NCBI GenBank assembly: GCA_014773175.1 | Contig: VXCM01000971.1 | Location: 151,817-215,816, forward strand | DNA length: 64,000 nucleotides | Direction of reading: 5' to 3' | DNA from: Lucifuga dentata | Lineage: Eukaryota; Chordata; Actinopteri; Ophidiiformes; Bythitidae | Shown here: one piece after another, positions 24,037 to 59,314 of the stretch | Layout of the letters: every line of letters starts with the position of its first letter | Position numbering within the stretch: position 1 is the stretch's first letter | Translations under genes and position numbers: made by a program | The notes under the pieces: model-generated | The model's database searches: none | What the model was told of the DNA's origin: nothing | What the model saw: the letters and a program-made list of their open reading frames with translations, nothing else

Positions 24037-25527
24037 AGGAGAAGGCTGACGTATGAAAGCAGACATCTTTAAATTACAACACCCACTGATTAGCCTCACT
24101 ACTTGGGCATTACTGGGAATTAGTCTACAGTGTGATTCTGTGACTCAGCAGGAGTGAAAACAGCAAATTACACAGATCTGCCCATCCACTCCACTACAGT
24201 CATTAATTGGTAAGACCTCTGTGCAGGAGTGAAAAAATTCACAAAGAAACAAAGATTACAAAATTTTCATTCATGGAGCTAAAATCTCTGACAACTTTAC
24301 GCATTTCATGGATAACAATTTCTAAATCAATCACTGACATCCATCATAACATTCTTCAGTTGGTTTCTTTTACTGTATTGATACTACACGTATATGCAAA
24401 TTGTAAATTTGCACCTCCATTTTTATCCTGTTCACCACATCCAGCAATTTCTAACACGTACAGAGATGCTAATGCCATTGGACTTACAGCTGCTTTCATC
24501 TATTAAGCATGAGCTGCATATAAGAGGATTAACTGTTCATAAACCACCACTAACCTATGCAGCGAGAAGAAATACATTCAAAAATGTCAATGTGGGAGTG
24601 CTCACCTGTGCTTCATCTTGAATCACTCTGTATTGTTCCTTCCATACAGTGATTTTAGAAACCTCATCTTTCCTAAGAGCTCGCTCCTTTTTCAGCTCAG
24701 GGCTCCAGAAGGTCTTGATGGAATTCATAGAGGAGCTGAGTTTGCTCTCCTTAACTTCAACTTCTCGCCGCAGCATCTCATTCTCACGCAGAACCTGAGA
24801 GAGCAAGATAAAGAGGCAAACGAAAAGAAATGATCTCTCACATCTCACAAGTCAAACTCATCAAAAATTCCTAGATAGAGAAAATCTGCAAATTAGGAAT
24901 ACAAACTGAGCAAAATACCTCTTTGAGTTGGGCCTGTAGGTCAAGTATGGTATTGTCTCTGGCCTGCCTTAGAGAGTGAGGCACAGTGGAGGCCATGTGG
25001 TGATCCCCAAAAGCCAGAGTGTCACCTACCATCATACCTGCAGGCAGCACAGAACTGGCAGGCACTGAGGATGCAATGTTGGGGGTGCTGGCTGCCACAC
25101 CCCCACTGCTGCTGCCCCTTGACCCATATGTCACTCTCTGCCTCCCCATGGTTGTCACTGTCCCACCACCTTTGGGAAGGTGGTCACCTGCCATGGCAAC
25201 CTCATTATCACTCAGGTACATTGGCCCTGAGGTGGCATATGCAGCATTGAGAGACTGAATGTTCTCCATGGAAAGAGTCTTGCCTCCTGCTCCTCCAGGG
25301 CCCCCTCCACTACCTCCAGTGCTATTAGTGCGACGGTGTCCCATCCGAGGAGAGCGGGGAAGGCGAGGGGANCTACCTCCAGTGCTATTAGTGCGACGGT
25401 GTCCCATCCGAGGAGAGCGGGGAAGGCGAGGGGAACGGCCAGATCCCTGATTACTGCCACCCCCTCCATCTCTCCCTCCACTATGGTTGGCATCCCCTCT
25501 GCCAACAGAACGGGCACTACCATACAT
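9780..25527 (-). CDS. erc1: ELKS/RAB6-interacting/CAST family member 1 (whole coding span, 19 exons)
   Basis: Coiled-coil scaffold that binds RIM, liprin-alpha, Bassoon/Piccolo and RAB6, organises presynaptic active zones and cortical vesicle-docking sites, and acts in IKK/NF-kB signalling. Joining the exons gives about 1110 residues once the assembly duplication in exon 1 is discounted (human isoforms: about 1088-1116). Order: Ser/Gly-rich N-terminus (MYGSARS, RSPRLPRSPRMGHRRTNS, SMENIQSLNAAYATSGP) to about residue 170, then nearly continuous heptad-rich coiled coil (CAST domain), and a C-terminal FIP-RBD-like end (LLALSQNRSKLKLYIAHLTD, PDILEQVVNALEESC). All junctions keep frame with GT-AG sites. 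The 28-residue cassette between exons 6 and 7 of mammals is absent. The C-terminus is the ERC1a type; no exon ending in the PDZ-binding GIWA of ERC1b was found. Head-to-head with wnk1, tail-to-tail with fbxl14. Confidence 0.95.
10144..10329 (-). CDS. erc1: erc1 coding exon 18
   Basis: Sixty-two codons, MIPPLLALSQNRSKLKLYIA to EELEKMTVEQ, covering the conserved CHDRDP segment. Donor gtagtg. Confidence 0.95.
10473..10972 (+). mobile_element. family A TIR element, copy 1
   Basis: Starts TTAAAGGACCATATCAG and ends with the inverted motif GGGCTTGAACATGCAAA, then AGTATGGCTTTAA. The interior shares accggaaatatagtcccag-like and dispersed words with copies 2-6. No coding capacity. Lies in the erc1 intron between exons 17 and 18. 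Confidence 0.75.
11810..12540 (+). mobile_element. family A TIR element, copy 2 (inflated by two joins)
   Basis: Starts TTTAAAGGACCATACC and ends GGTATGGTCCTTGAA. Two assembly joins (N at 11988 and 12241) each duplicate 63-67 bp, so the true length is about 600 bp. Same orientation as copies 1, 5 and 6. Confidence 0.8.
12605..12700 (-). CDS. erc1: erc1 coding exon 17
   Basis: Thirty-two codons, TQNRMKLMADNYEDDHLKNA to KPSPDQ, donor gtagct. Confidence 0.94.
13120..13120. other. single-N join in a poly(A) tract
   Basis: One of fifteen isolated N characters. The others are at 1880, 11988, 12241, 14089, 23196, 25372, 28451, 30092, 31994, 32544, 32719, 38861, 52114 and 63312. Seven sit between exact 62-67 bp direct copies, most of the rest in homopolymer or (AC)n tracts. 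23196 shows neither. Confidence 0.85.
13749..14614 (+). mobile_element. decayed Tc1-like DNA transposon
   Basis: Inverted ends match: TACAGGCTAGAAGTTTGAGG at the left and GGCCTCAAACCTCTGGCCTG then TA at the right, flanked by TA, the target of Tc1/mariner elements. Inside, plus-strand frames retain transposase pieces: GGSVMLWGCFGGERSGN, then FILQLDNDPKHSSKL (the NDPKH motif) and a following WRILTWPEG. It is interrupted by stops and frameshifts and shortened to about 800 bp once the 65-bp duplication around the N at 14089 is discounted. Lies in the erc1 intron between exons 16 and 17. Confidence 0.85.
14835..14982 (-). CDS. erc1: erc1 coding exon 16
   Basis: 148 nt, QEALLAAISEKDANIALLEL to RLVQQLKQQ, donor gtgagg. 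The next intron (2.1 kb) holds the Tc1-like remnant. Confidence 0.95.
15160..15201. repeat. (GT)n microsatellite
   Basis: GT dinucleotide run inside the erc1 intron immediately after exon 15 in gene order. Confidence 0.95.
15214..15374 (-). CDS. erc1: erc1 coding exon 15
   Basis: 161 nt, MEELMGAMEKVKQELESMRA to RKHLEEVLEM. A (GT)n tract begins within 15 bp of its donor (gtaaga), in the following intron. Confidence 0.94.
16323..16454 (-). CDS. erc1: erc1 coding exon 14
   Basis: Forty-four codons, DNLRQKSERIEELEEALRES to AARSLQEKQ, donor gtacac. Confidence 0.94.
16544..16679 (-). CDS. erc1: erc1 coding exon 13
   Basis: 136 nt, QMKDQSKKVASLKHKEQMEK to VSETSQQIK, donor gtgagg. Restores frame with exon 12. 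Confidence 0.94.
16797..17294 (+). mobile_element. family B TIR element, copy 1
   Basis: Begins TACCGTATATACTCGAGTAT and ends with the mirror image, ATACTCGAGTATACATGGTA. Internal words such as CGTATATAAGCCGACC recur near both ends. About 498 bp, no coding capacity, in an erc1 intron. A closely related reversed copy lies at 43990. Confidence 0.8.
18586..18779 (-). CDS. erc1: erc1 coding exon 12
   Basis: 194 nt, AQTAALEAQANTELAERIYS to NDKDKKISELE; the last two bases join exon 13. It is followed by a 1.9-kb intron carrying a family B element. Confidence 0.93.
18969..19109 (-). CDS. erc1: erc1 coding exon 11
   Basis: Forty-seven codons, TSLLDLKEHASSLASSGLKK to CLKLENHLKR, donor gtgaga after AGA. 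Confidence 0.93.
19317..19457 (-). CDS. erc1: erc1 coding exon 10
   Basis: Forty-seven codons, ERIIERLKEQRDRDDREKTE to LQGDLSDRE, donor gtaagg. Confidence 0.94.
19607..19744 (-). CDS. erc1: erc1 coding exon 9
   Basis: Forty-six codons, IENLQEQLRDKEKQMSSLKE to LTTLEESLAEK, donor gtgggt. Confidence 0.95.
19868..20035 (-). CDS. erc1: erc1 coding exon 8
   Basis: Fifty-six codons, VDALRLRLEEKEATLNKKSK to RKVNVLQKK, donor gtgatt. Confidence 0.95.
20405..20572 (-). CDS. erc1: erc1 coding exon 7
   Basis: Fifty-six codons, MEQVKQDLSRKDTELLGLQT to RAAILQTE. Acceptor cttttacag, donor gtatag. Confidence 0.94.
20787..20942 (-). CDS. erc1: erc1 coding exon 6
   Basis: Fifty-two codons, DAKIGSMERSLRDMEEELLM to SHTKFMKNK, donor gtcaga. 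In mammals a 28-residue alternative cassette follows at this junction; it is not found before exon 7. Confidence 0.94.
21045..21119 (-). CDS. erc1: erc1 coding exon 5
   Basis: Twenty-five codons, ELHRRYEGTPESTKTKALQT followed by VIDMK, then gtaagg. The acceptor (tcgcgcaacag) has a weak pyrimidine tract. Confidence 0.9.
21262..21389 (-). CDS. erc1: erc1 coding exon 4
   Basis: 128 nt continuing frame from exon 3: PSAKASEEDQERTRRLADAE to REITALRE, then donor gtaact. Confidence 0.93.
21731..22022 (-). CDS. erc1: erc1 coding exon 3
   Basis: 292 nt, HLQMTVQALQDELRIQRDLN to LEMLQSKG, a highly conserved coiled-coil segment. It is separated from exon 2 by a 2.6-kb intron that holds a family A element and a (GT)n tract. 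Confidence 0.95.
22064..22594 (-). mobile_element. family A TIR element, copy 3
   Basis: Starts TTTAAGGACCGTACCAG and ends GGATGGTCCTTTAA. The interior matches copy 5 in reverse, for example cagtctggaaggtaggaaaa near its right end. Lies in the erc1 intron between exons 2 and 3. Confidence 0.8.
23975..24032. repeat. (GT)n microsatellite
   Basis: Long GT run with one TA interruption near its left end, in an erc1 intron. Confidence 0.95.
24606..24794 (-). CDS. erc1: erc1 coding exon 2
   Basis: Sixty-three codons beginning VLRENEMLRREVEVKESKLS and including NSIKTFWSPELKKERALRK, near-identical to ERC family coiled coil. Acceptor tgctctctcag, donor gtgagc. Confidence 0.95.
24919..25527 (-). CDS. 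erc1: erc1 coding exon 1 (start codon)
   Basis: The ATG at 25527 begins MYGSARSVGRG, the family N-terminus, just after an acceptor (ctgtttagcag). The exon ends LQAQLKE before gtattt. It includes a 62-bp exact duplication around the N at 25372 which adds 21 in-frame codons (SPRLPRSPRMGHRRTNSTGG twice); the family has one copy, so the real exon should be 546 nt, 182 codons. Confidence 0.93.
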
Positions 25528-25586
25528 CTTCTGCTAAACAGAAGAATAGACCTGACAGCAAAACTAAAGAAGTACGACCTTAAATG

Positions 25587-25590
25587 TGTA

Positions 25591-25624
<34 letters not shown>
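25587..25624. repeat. compound (TG)n(TA)n microsatellite
   Basis: TG repeats pass directly into TA repeats, just upstream of erc1 coding exon 1 in gene order. Confidence 0.95.
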
Positions 25625-25651
25625 CGAACTGATTTTGTAATAGTAACTACC

Positions 25652-25825
25652 ACCAATTCTGCGAGTATGTGGTGGTAATCCTGCTTCAACTGGAGACAGC
25701 AGATTCAATATTCATGATAAATTAGAGGTTTGACAATCTTCAGGCTCCATGACAGGCAGTGCTGACAGATTGTCCTCTTCAAACAACAGCTGCCACATCC
25801 AGGGTTGCAAACATATAACACCGAT
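25652..25825 (-). other. erc1: probable non-coding erc1 leader exon
   Basis: On the minus strand the acceptor gtcttttcttttcag precedes 25825, and donors gtggta or gtagtt follow 25654 or 25651. The sequence between is not AT-biased like its flanks and contains a 12-codon upstream ORF. No long frame is open, so I read it as 5' UTR. The 5' neighbour would be the start exon near 27.1 kb. Confidence 0.55.
25712..25750 (-). CDS. 12-codon upstream ORF in the erc1 leader
   Basis: ATG at 25750 (context GTCATGG, G at +4) reads MEPEDCQTSNLS then TGA at 25712. It ends well before the main start and could modulate ERC1 translation. Whether it is translated cannot be seen. Confidence 0.35.
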   Translation of the reverse strand: MEPEDCQTSNLS

Positions 25826-27095
25826 CTGAAAAGAAAAGACAAACACTGCAGTATGGTATGCTAAATGGTAGTAGAGATAGTGTTACTAATGAATGAGACC
25901 TCTGTATTTACTTGTATTATCAAAAGTGTCCTGAATCAGAATCAATCTCTGGGCAAACCATATCACGTGGTTCCCAACAAAATAAAGAATAGTTGCATTT
26001 ATTTGTTATACATTGTCAACACATTGAGAATGTGAAGGAATGGCTTTGTGCAGGTTTCACTACACTCACTGTTCCCTTCTGTGGTACAGTTATGTAACTG
26101 TATGAAGTCAAGTCTGTTAGTCTAACAACAAAGCCCTCCTCAGATGGGGTTTTTTGAGTACACATTTCCAGCTAATCGTGTCAGTTTGGGGTCAGTGATG
26201 CGGAATGTGTGGGAACTTCAGCTTTGAGGTGTCTTCATCAAGCCATAACGTAACTATGTTTAATGCAGCCAAGTGTTTTGTAAAACAATGTCTTGCAAAT
26301 GTTAATCTCAAGCAACTTCAGTCCAAAATGCGGTATTTAACGTTACACAATGCAGACTTGCAGCTCTGGTGTATGGGGACATCTCTGGCCCACCACTGCC
26401 ATTTAACCGGCGGTCTGCGTGGCCTCGCTAACAGCTAACACCCCGGCTAACCGTAGTACGAGAACTCTAACCTTAGGTGTTTTTCATAAATTGTTTTTGT
26501 TTGCGTTGAGGCGTATGTAATGTAGTTCCTAAACTACGACTGTGTTCTCAGTATTATCTAAATCCTTTTTCCAAGGTTGCTGACGACGTGGATTAAAACT
26601 AGCCAGGGAGGGAAAAGGGGTTGTCCATGGTGGACACTAAGGAAAAAAAAAAAAAATCTCCTCCCTGCTTGGTAGAATTGAATACTCTTACCTACAAATA
26701 ATCATCTGTCAAACAGCTAAGATAAACGCCCGAAGTATTAGCACGACAGATGCAGTGTGAAAATGTGGCACGTTAAACCAAAAATAAATCATTTTTGCTC
26801 AATCTTAACGTTACCTTACACACTTTGGCTTGGTGACACCCATCAAACCATAACCATTTTCCTCCTCCTCTGTTTAACGACTGCTCATTTTAAACTCCCC
26901 TTTCATTTATGTAGTCATCCACATACCAAGCTTCAAATCTCCTGAGTATCAAAGTGGCAAAATACGAAATGCACATACGCTAGCTTTGCATAACATATGG
27001 AAGATAGTGCATCAAATTTATGTGGTCAAACAGAACCTCTATTTTTCTCTCGCTAACACAATAGCCAGTTGTAAAAACCTCTCCAAGCAAACTAC

Positions 27096-27360
27096 CTTGC
27101 TCGTTGTCTGTGGGAGGTCAGATCGGTGTCAATATTGAATCCTCTGTCAGCTGGGAATCGGCTGCAGAAACGATCATTTTATGTTAATTCCTCGATTGAT
27201 TTTTTATCTGGTTTTCCCATCTTTTTACCAGCAGTACCAGCGGCTCTGGAGAGCCAGGGCGCATCAGTGACGTCAAACCCCATGCGCGCGTTCACGACAA
27301 CCTTCCTCGCCATGCTTGGATTAAAAGCTTGCGCGCGGTCACGATTTTCTATTGAGAGAA
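27096..27360 (-). promoter_or_regulatory. erc1: erc1 promoter and first non-coding exon
   Basis: A CpG-rich island (gcgcgcg, acgtca) around 27240-27350. A perfect CRE, TGACGTCA, lies at 27268-27275. On the minus strand a donor (GCAAG then gtagtt) ends a putative first exon at 27096. The exact start is inferred. Confidence 0.5.
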
Positions 27361-28809
27361 TGGATTGTAAAACAGCACCTCTGACCCTTCTTATCAACAA
27401 ATACTCTACTATAGAATAAATACAATGAGTACAAGTAAAGGTTTTGATCAGACCTGTTGGTATTTCAAAGCTAATTTCAGTAAGGTACTACTATTAATGT
27501 GAAAATGCCGTTCTCTGAGAGACAGTAAATTAGCAAGATTTTGTGACGATAAGATTTTGAAAACCAGTGAAAATAAATGCAGATTATTTGACAGGCTATG
27601 AAAAATATACCCATAAAGCATGTTTAGTCAGTAAATATCAGCAGGGGGCAGTGTTTGCTTGCAAAAGTTAATCCAAATAGTTGGGGCAAAAATCAGGCAG
27701 TTACAAGAAGCTGGGAGGTTTTTTTTTTGTTTTTTTTTTAAAATTAGAATTCAAAAGCAAAGTACTTATTTCTAAATGGCTGACCAGTGTCTTTTAAATA
27801 TGCTCAATTTGGCACATCTGAAGTTGGCAATTTTATCCCACTCTTCCTTTCAAAAATGTTCACGATCTGTCAAATTGTGAAAGGATCTGCTGTGCATAAT
27901 GCTTTTTAGGTAATTCCAATAGTTTGCAGTGGACTTTGTGATCTTTCTTTATTGAAGTAATTCTTTGGATGACTGTTGTGGATCATGTTGTAATTTATTT
28001 TATTTTTTAAATTTTTGGCAGAGTTTAGCAGGTTTGCGCTAAAATATTGGGACCCTACTTGTAGTAATGTTTTGCAAAATTTGAATGGTCTTAAATGTTC
28101 TTTTTGTAAGAAATTATTTCCTGTCATGCAACCCTCCCCTGGTGAATGTTGTCACATGGAGTGACCAGGTCCTGACAGAAATTCCTACTTTAATGATACT
28201 GTATGCTCTGATCAGTATTGTTTGTCCTGTCATCATCTTAAGAGAGACATCCTCCTCTTGTCTCTGTGGTGTCACATTTTCTCCAGTTATTGATGATAGT
28301 TTTCATAGTGCGCCATAGTATATCTAATGCTTTTGAAGATCTTTTATATCCCTCTTCTCAACAGTTCCTTTTAGTAAGGGCCTTATGTAGATGTTTTGAG
28401 AGATTCTTGATTCTTGATTCATGGCTGTCACAGTAGGATGTAACCCCCCTNCCCCCCCAAAAAAGAAGAAATGTTAAAGTCATCTTTCTTTAGGTTAATC
28501 AAAATCTCTGATTTCAGGTCAATGCTAATTACCTCTGTGTATAATTTTGGATGTAACAAGTCTGTTATGGAAATACCCCATAATAAAAAGTGTGTACACT
28601 TTTCCAGGGTATGTAGATTTTTACATTTTTAAATCCTTTTCCTAGAAATGATATATGTTTTTTCACTTGAATTTTGTGAATTTTGCAGCGTGACATTATG
28701 GTGGAAAAGGCTCCAAAATCATTGCTCTTATTGTCAGGATTTATATCATAAAAATCCTGCAATTTCACATTACATCCACTGTATGACAGCAATGACTCAC
28801 TATTTATTA

Positions 28810-28876
<67 letters not shown>

Positions 28877-28880
28877 TGTG
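27361..28880. other. erc1-wnk1 head-to-head intergenic region
   Basis: About 1.5 kb of mostly AT-rich DNA with a CTCF-like motif near 27637, a T-rich tract at 27720, a run of C with an N at 28451, and sequence at 27.75-28.8 kb whose layout suggests a decayed DNA transposon (no terminal repeats established). Confidence 0.4.
27637..27653 (+). promoter_or_regulatory. CTCF-like motif between the erc1 and wnk1 promoters
   Basis: atcagcagggggcagtg fits the CTCF core (CCASYAGRKGGCRSY) at all but the first position. A motif match only. Confidence 0.4.
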
Positions 28881-28882
28881 TG
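28816..28882. repeat. compound (CT)n(GT)n microsatellite
   Basis: CT repeats passing into GT repeats just before the wnk1 start region. Confidence 0.95.
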
Positions 28883-29129
28883 TTGGTTATGAGGTCATTC
28901 TTCAGCGGCGCAGGCGCTTTTAGAAACCCGTTAGGCTCTGGGCCGCTTCTTTGAATGCGATCCTACAAGTCGCATCCTGGATGCGTAGCTTAGTTGAGCA
29001 ACTTAACTGCCTGACAGTAACTGACAGTGTATGTTTATTTATTTTTATTACACCTGAACACGGAACCATGGCGTAAGGGTAATTTCAGTAGTAACTGTCA
29101 GTCCTGGTGCCAAATAGAGATATATTGAG
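28883..29129 (+). promoter_or_regulatory. wnk1: wnk1 promoter and probable first non-coding exon
   Basis: CpG-containing region ending at a consensus donor (ATTGAG then gtaagt) at 29129. GCTAGC and TAACGTTA words crowd the following 700 bp. The transcription start is inferred from the donor, not seen. Confidence 0.4.
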
Positions 29130-31064
29130 GTAAGTCCGGTGCTACTCTAACTAGGCTACCCTGCTAACTGAAATTACCAGACTCGCTGACGAACAACTGT
29201 GAACGTTACGATATCAAATGGAAGAAAATATCAAATATACCATTGCTGTATAACGCTAGCTGTGGGATTTTTTATAGGTAGTCGTCGTGAAATGGTTTGT
29301 CAAAGCATTGTTGACACTCGCGTACTGACAGCAAACGACGTGCTAGCTTCATTAACTGTAGAAAGAGGCAAGTCATGTAGGTAACGTTAAATTGAATGGG
29401 ACAGGCCAAGAGGAGGGTCCAGGGTTTAGGCCATCTTGTTCAAGGAAATATCCGCCTAGCTAATGTTAGCTAGCTGGGTAGCAGTGGCGCTGTTTGACAG
29501 TAGTTGGTAGCTTTCCAACCGGTGTCATACGTATCCGGTGTATTAGCACGGTTTGTAACGTTGATCACTCAGGGACCGAAACTGGACTTCAGTGCGGTAA
29601 AGCTTGTATAGCAATAGTATACGCGCATTACCACAGATCATTGTAGTGTAAAATATTCGTAAATTGAATTGGCAACAACGGGGTGGAATTTGTTGAAAAG
29701 AGAGAGGGGGAGACGTTACGTGGTAATCATTGCGTTACATTGGTTTAAAGATTAGCCGTCAGCTAACTAGCTAGCTATGTGTTAGCAAGCTAACAAAGAG
29801 CGAGCGCTCCTCCTTGCTTTGTATCACTGAATGTTGCCATTTCGAATGGCGGTGGTGTCACGTTAAAGGAAACGAAGAATTGGCTATGTAATTTTAAAAT
29901 ATCGTTGAATATTATATTTACGTCATTAAGTCATTCTTTATATTCATGTACATTCATTTTGGTCGCCAACATTGCCAAGTTTTGATGAAGATTCTCAGTC
30001 ATCCAGGCGGGTAGATATATGAAAACTGAGTCAAGTCAACCGGATTCAAGTTTTTAATTCTGAAACGTTTCACCATTCATCCAAATGGCTTNTGAGTCAA
30101 GTCAACCGGATTCAAGTTTTTAATTCTGAAACGTTTCACCATTCATCCAAATGGCTTCTTCAGTCAGAAATGAATACATAGAAGGATGTTAAACCTACAG
30201 TAACTATGGTGTCAAATCTTAACAAACCTTCAGTTCCAAATAAACAAATGCATATTTAAAATTTTTGCATGTTGTAAAATGCATTATTCAAATTTCGAGA
30301 AATGAATAAATTTCATTGTAATATAGCTGTCATAGCTTTCATTTCATATGACTAATAGCTGTAGTGTGCAGTTGTGCAACCTGTTATGGTGCAGACGCAG
30401 CAGTAAGGAAGTACCTGATAGTTATCCAGGTCATATTCCTAAACATCTCAAATTGTGGTTATTTTTGAGTTCTTGTTCGCAATTGAGATTTGAATAGAAA
30501 TCAGCTGTCAACTGCACTTAATTATTCACTTGTAATCATTGAGAAATATGCCATATTGAGTGGTAACTGTGTTAATGAACACAGTTGAGGAACGAATTTG
30601 GAACTTGCCTAGTTGCCTATAAATTTCTTTGCAAATGAATTATTTGAATGGTAAGTCAAATTGGCACATCTGGAAAGTATAAGCATATTGTTCTTAAGCC
30701 GCTGTGACAGCATGCATGTGCCTTTCTGAAATATCCTTGAGCAAAGCAGCAAATCATATCAGGGAGGGGGGGGGCCTTAAAGACAAAATTTTCTGTATAC
30801 ATCAAGACAGTTCCACAAAATGCTCACGTTTCATTGCAGAAAACTTAAAATGGACAGGGCAATCCTCTTTATGAGGGCATGTCTGAAGCAATGGATATAG
30901 AGTGTGTCAGCTGTGGGTCTAAGAAAACAGTGTTGTTACACTTTTTGTATACTATAAATTTAGCTTGCCAATACTTAGGCTGTTCTCATACCATTCTTGT
31001 TGTCAGTTAACATAATGTTGGTTACTCTCTGGATCATGAGCCTTTTTTCTGTTTTCTCTTGCAG
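29130..31064 (+). other. wnk1: probable wnk1 leader intron
   Basis: Between the donor at 29130 and a strong acceptor (ctgttttctcttgcag) ending at 31064. It contains GCTAGC-rich sequence at 29150-29800 and, at 30000-30180, a dispersed-repeat-like segment (caccattcatccaaatggct) whose two copies around the N at 30092 are a 65-bp assembly duplication. Confidence 0.4.
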
Positions 31065-31535
31065 TGAAACCGGATGAACATATTTGGAGTGACTTGTCAG
31101 CCTTCTTTAACTTACAGTAGGGAATTTGGTGCCTGGAGTTAGGCTGTGCATCTTTGTCTTTCACAAGTAATTCCTTATGTTTGATAGTGACTGCAACCTG
31201 TGTCTTACAGGATGGATGTTATGGACTTAAAGATACTTGTTTGTCAACATCCGTGCTCTGTGTCCTGCTGTGGTGTTCAGTCTTTTTCCATTTACAAAAG
31301 AACACCTCCCATCCCACATCTGCACTCTCTGCACTATATATTTAAAGACAGTCTTTGAGCAATAAAGTGAAAGGAGCTATAAGACTTACTTACTTTTTTC
31401 TTTTTTTCTTTTTTTTTTAAAGTCCAGATTGGTACTGCTTATATAAACCTATATGGCAGTCATGGAAGTATTATTTTATTTTTTATTTTAATTTTTCAAG
31501 TATTGTACAGCCTTACTCTTGGTGCAGGTGGTGGG
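31065..31535 (+). other. wnk1: wnk1 5' UTR directly upstream of the start codon
   Basis: Follows the acceptor at 31064. It contains several upstream ATGs, the first opening a 22-codon frame near 31074. A second acceptor-like site (cttggtgcag) lies nine bases before the ATG, so the leader may instead be spliced there. Confidence 0.4.

Positions 31536-59314
<27,779 letters not shown>

Larger units (their letters stand above)
22023..24605. other. erc1: erc1 intron 2 (minus-strand order)
   Basis: 2.6-kb intron. It carries family A copy 3, an N at 23196 without a flanking duplication, a C-rich segment at 23020-23210 and a (GT)n tract at 23975-24032. No exon was recognised; the 28-residue cassette does not belong here. 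Confidence 0.6.

Noticed and set aside
27700..28840. Second Tc1-like transposon between erc1 and wnk1
   Set aside because: The layout and some words suggest a decayed DNA transposon, but I could not establish terminal repeats or transposase motifs, so it is only mentioned in the region entry.
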